Shown piece after piece: positions 62,510-64,000 of a DNA stretch of 64,000 nt. The stretch covers positions 62,001-126,000 of the forward strand of contig NZ_NRSD01000008.1 in assembly GCF_016583985.1 (NCBI RefSeq), given 5' to 3'. The translations under genes were made by a program, and so were the position numbers. The notes under the pieces are model-generated. The model searched no databases, was not told where the DNA came from, and saw nothing but the letters and a program-made list of their open reading frames with translations. The stretch comes from Thiocapsa imhoffii (GTDB lineage Bacteria > Pseudomonadota > Gammaproteobacteria > Chromatiales > Chromatiaceae). Numbering within the stretch: position 1 is the first letter of the stretch; each line of letters starts with the position of its first letter.

Positions 62510-63880
62510 ATGGGGAGGCGGTGCTCCCAGGTCGCGGCGGGGGTGGGCCTGGTGGTGCTCCTCTCGGCCTGTGCGCCGTTACCGCGAGTGGATCAAGCGC
62601 GCCCGCCAGAGGACCTGCCGGTCACGCCCGCGCATCCGGTCGCGCGCCCGCCATCATGGCAGCCGGAGTCCGACGCCACCGCGCCGCGCACGCGACGTCC
62701 CCAGTCGAGTGCGAATGGGCCGATCCTGTTCGACGATCCCAGCACCTCCCCCGTCCTCTTTAGTCAGGATCCGGAGTTGTTGCGGGCCGAGGTGGCAGCG
62801 GAATGCCGCTCGGCGCAAGCCATGCGGATTCAGGATGCGCTCCCACGGATCGCGACCGCGCTCTACCTTTCGGTGATTGATCCAGCGACCGGCACCGAGG
62901 CCTTGATCCTTGGGAACTGTGGCACGGCCGAAGCGATCGTCCGCGAGATGGTGGCGAAGGGAGGTGAGCCCGCGCTGCGCCCCGTCGTCGAGCGCGCCCT
63001 GGCATTGAGCGCCCCGCGCGCGCGCGGGGCCATCGAGACCGCCGGCGCCGACGGTCTCGCGCGATCCGCGGAACTCGCCGGACTCGGTGACGGACCAACT
63101 CGGCGGACACGGCACGAGGCGATGGCCTACTTCCCGTCCATCGGATCCGCTTCGCGGGTCACCTCCGCGCAGGCACCAGCATCCCTTTACCGCAGTGCGC
63201 AAGCCGGGTACGGGGTCTACACGTTCGTCCTGGTTGGCCCTGGGTTCGAGCGCCTCCCCGAGGCCGATCAGCTCCGACATCGCGAGCTCTTTCGATTGAT
63301 CGAGACCTATGCCGGGGCGGATGAGGAGGCAGGGATCGCGCCTCAACCCGAGGCGCATGTCTTCCTCATCCCGGTGGATGCGGAACTCGCCGGTCAGCCG
63401 CTGTTCAACCAGGTGGCCGCGGGGCTGTCCGACCGCATGCGTCGTCAACTCATCGCCGAACTCAGTGATCGTGGCGAGACGGAGGTCGCTGGTGGTCTCG
63501 AGACCGGGGCAGGCCCCTTCCTGGTCACGACACTGGCGCCGAGTCTGTTCGCCAGCGAGGCACACTCGCCACGGTTGCTTGCCGATCTCTCGGGCCTGGG
63601 CATCGAGCATCTCTACACGATCGTGGACGCCTTCGATCGAGGGCTTGTCGCGAATGGCGCGGGGCAGACCGCCGCGTTGAGCGCGCTCGGCGAGCGACTC
63701 GCCCAAGGCGTGCCGCGCTCGATCGCGGGGCAGCGTGATCTGGGGGCGGATCCGGCCGCAGGCGATCGACCCTGGTTTGTTATCCTCGAGGAGCCTGGAG
63801 CGTCCTCCGCGAGCGAGCGCGATGGTCCAGTGGGTCAGAGCACTGAACCATCGCGACCAGGCGTCCAATCCGGCGCATGA
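62510..63880 (+). CDS. Hypothetical lipoprotein
   Basis: The 456-aa protein has a lipoprotein signal peptide with the lipobox LLSAC (Cys21) and a proline-rich linker after it. The rest is largely alpha/beta with no motif I recognise; the segment YGVYTFVLVGPGFERL is the most distinctive. It ends with a Ser/Pro-rich tail. I chose the ATG at 62510 because it directly precedes the lipoprotein signal; an ATG at 62391 in the same frame would overlap the divergent methyltransferase gene and give a less usual long N-region. It could be anchored to the inner or outer membrane. Confidence 0.7.
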   Translation: MGRRCSQVAAGVGLVVLLSACAPLPRVDQARPPEDLPVTPAHPVARPPSWQPESDATAPRTRRPQSSANGPILFDDPSTSPVLFSQDPELLRAEVAAECRSAQAMRIQDALPRIATALYLSVIDPATGTEALILGNCGTAEAIVREMVAKGGEPALRPVVERALALSAPRARGAIETAGADGLARSAELAGLGDGPTRRTRHEAMAYFPSIGSASRVTSAQAPASLYRSAQAGYGVYTFVLVGPGFERLPEADQLRHRELFRLIETYAGADEEAGIAPQPEAHVFLIPVDAELAGQPLFNQVAAGLSDRMRRQLIAELSDRGETEVAGGLETGAGPFLVTTLAPSLFASEAHSPRLLADLSGLGIEHLYTIVDAFDRGLVANGAGQTAALSALGERLAQGVPRSIAGQRDLGADPAAGDRPWFVILEEPGASSASERDGPVGQSTEPSRPGVQSGA

Positions 63881-63913
63881 CATGCGTGCTATCTTGGAGT
63901 CCATTTTGACATT

Positions 63914-64000
63914 ATGAATATCATTCCAAGTGGTGTCGGCAGTCTCATTCGCTTCCTGATCGGAATCTTTCTCCTACAGGGAGTCACGGGACTGCTGCTC
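63914..64000 (+). CDS. Putative membrane protein (3' truncated by window end)
   Basis: From ATG 63914 an open frame runs to the last base and encodes 29 residues, starting MNIIPSGVGSLIRFLIGIFL, with a hydrophobic helix. It lies 33 bases after the lipoprotein gene, on the same strand. The start of a small membrane protein is plausible; no ribosome binding site is clear and the product cannot be identified from so short a piece. Confidence 0.45.
   Translation, partial: MNIIPSGVGSLIRFLIGIFLLQGVTGLLL

Noticed and set aside
1..64000. Mobile elements, CRISPR arrays, tRNA or rRNA genes, phage genes
   Set aside because: No transposase, integrase, spaced repeat array or cloverleaf-like sequence was found on reading both strands; the only long repeat is the RCC1 duplication.

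Overview
This 64 kb window is GC-rich chromosomal DNA from a gammaproteobacterium. The gene order rnm-yciO-(M50 protease)-trpS-scpA-scpB-rluB, the presence of parC, holC, pqiABC and srkA, and two DsrC/TusE-family proteins with unusual C-termini together suggest a sulfur-metabolising member of the Chromatiales (purple sulfur bacteria or relatives). The taxon is an inference. I saw no rRNA, tRNA, CRISPR array or transposase.

Positions 1-38038 are a large surface-polysaccharide and surface-protein region. A forward block (1-14944) holds a 5'-truncated GT4-RgpF protein, a sugar-nucleotide epimerase, a Wzt-type ABC ATPase with a C-terminal extension, two methyltransferase-containing proteins (one a 1013-aa methyltransferase/coiled-coil/glycosyltransferase chimera), three more glycosyltransferases and an asparagine-synthetase-type amidotransferase. 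A tightly overlapping reverse block (14949-22488) holds a GT-C-type membrane protein, a second amidotransferase, a methyltransferase, a polyprenyl-phosphate GT2 and a flippase-like membrane protein whose frame runs without a stop into another methyltransferase. A second forward block (22847-28281) holds three GT4 enzymes and a third amidotransferase. Three AsnB homologues among about nine glycosyltransferases suggest a glycan rich in amidated sugars, exported by an ABC (Wzm/Wzt) route and possibly end-capped by methylation.

Positions 28378-34766 encode an inner-membrane-anchored OmpA-domain protein and two secreted RCC1 seven-repeat proteins. The two RCC1 genes share an 883-bp block that I could align by eye with one mismatch and that ends at the stop codon. 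Both proteins start with a segment resembling a subtilase propeptide but have no protease domain. A zinc-ribbon methyltransferase with a long helical tail and a stand-alone RgpF-type protein close the region.

From 38076 onward the content is mostly core: srkA, a secreted metallophosphoesterase, parC, a cysteine-poor DsrC-family protein (RspA type), a membrane protein, holC, pqiABC, a redox-competent short DsrC-like protein with a DUF3050 (haem-oxygenase-like) partner, a TauE/SafE-type membrane protein, a sigma-54-activator-like AAA+ protein lacking the GAFTGA loop, a hypothetical protein, rnm, yciO, an M50 protease, trpS, scpA, scpB, rluB, an APC permease, an RpfE/phosphoglycerate-mutase-like protein, ybaK, a DUF938 methyltransferase, an unknown lipoprotein and the start of a membrane protein cut by the window end.

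The most interesting parts are the RCC1 pair, the flippase-methyltransferase read-through, the triple-amidotransferase glycan locus, and the two non-canonical DsrC-family proteins.
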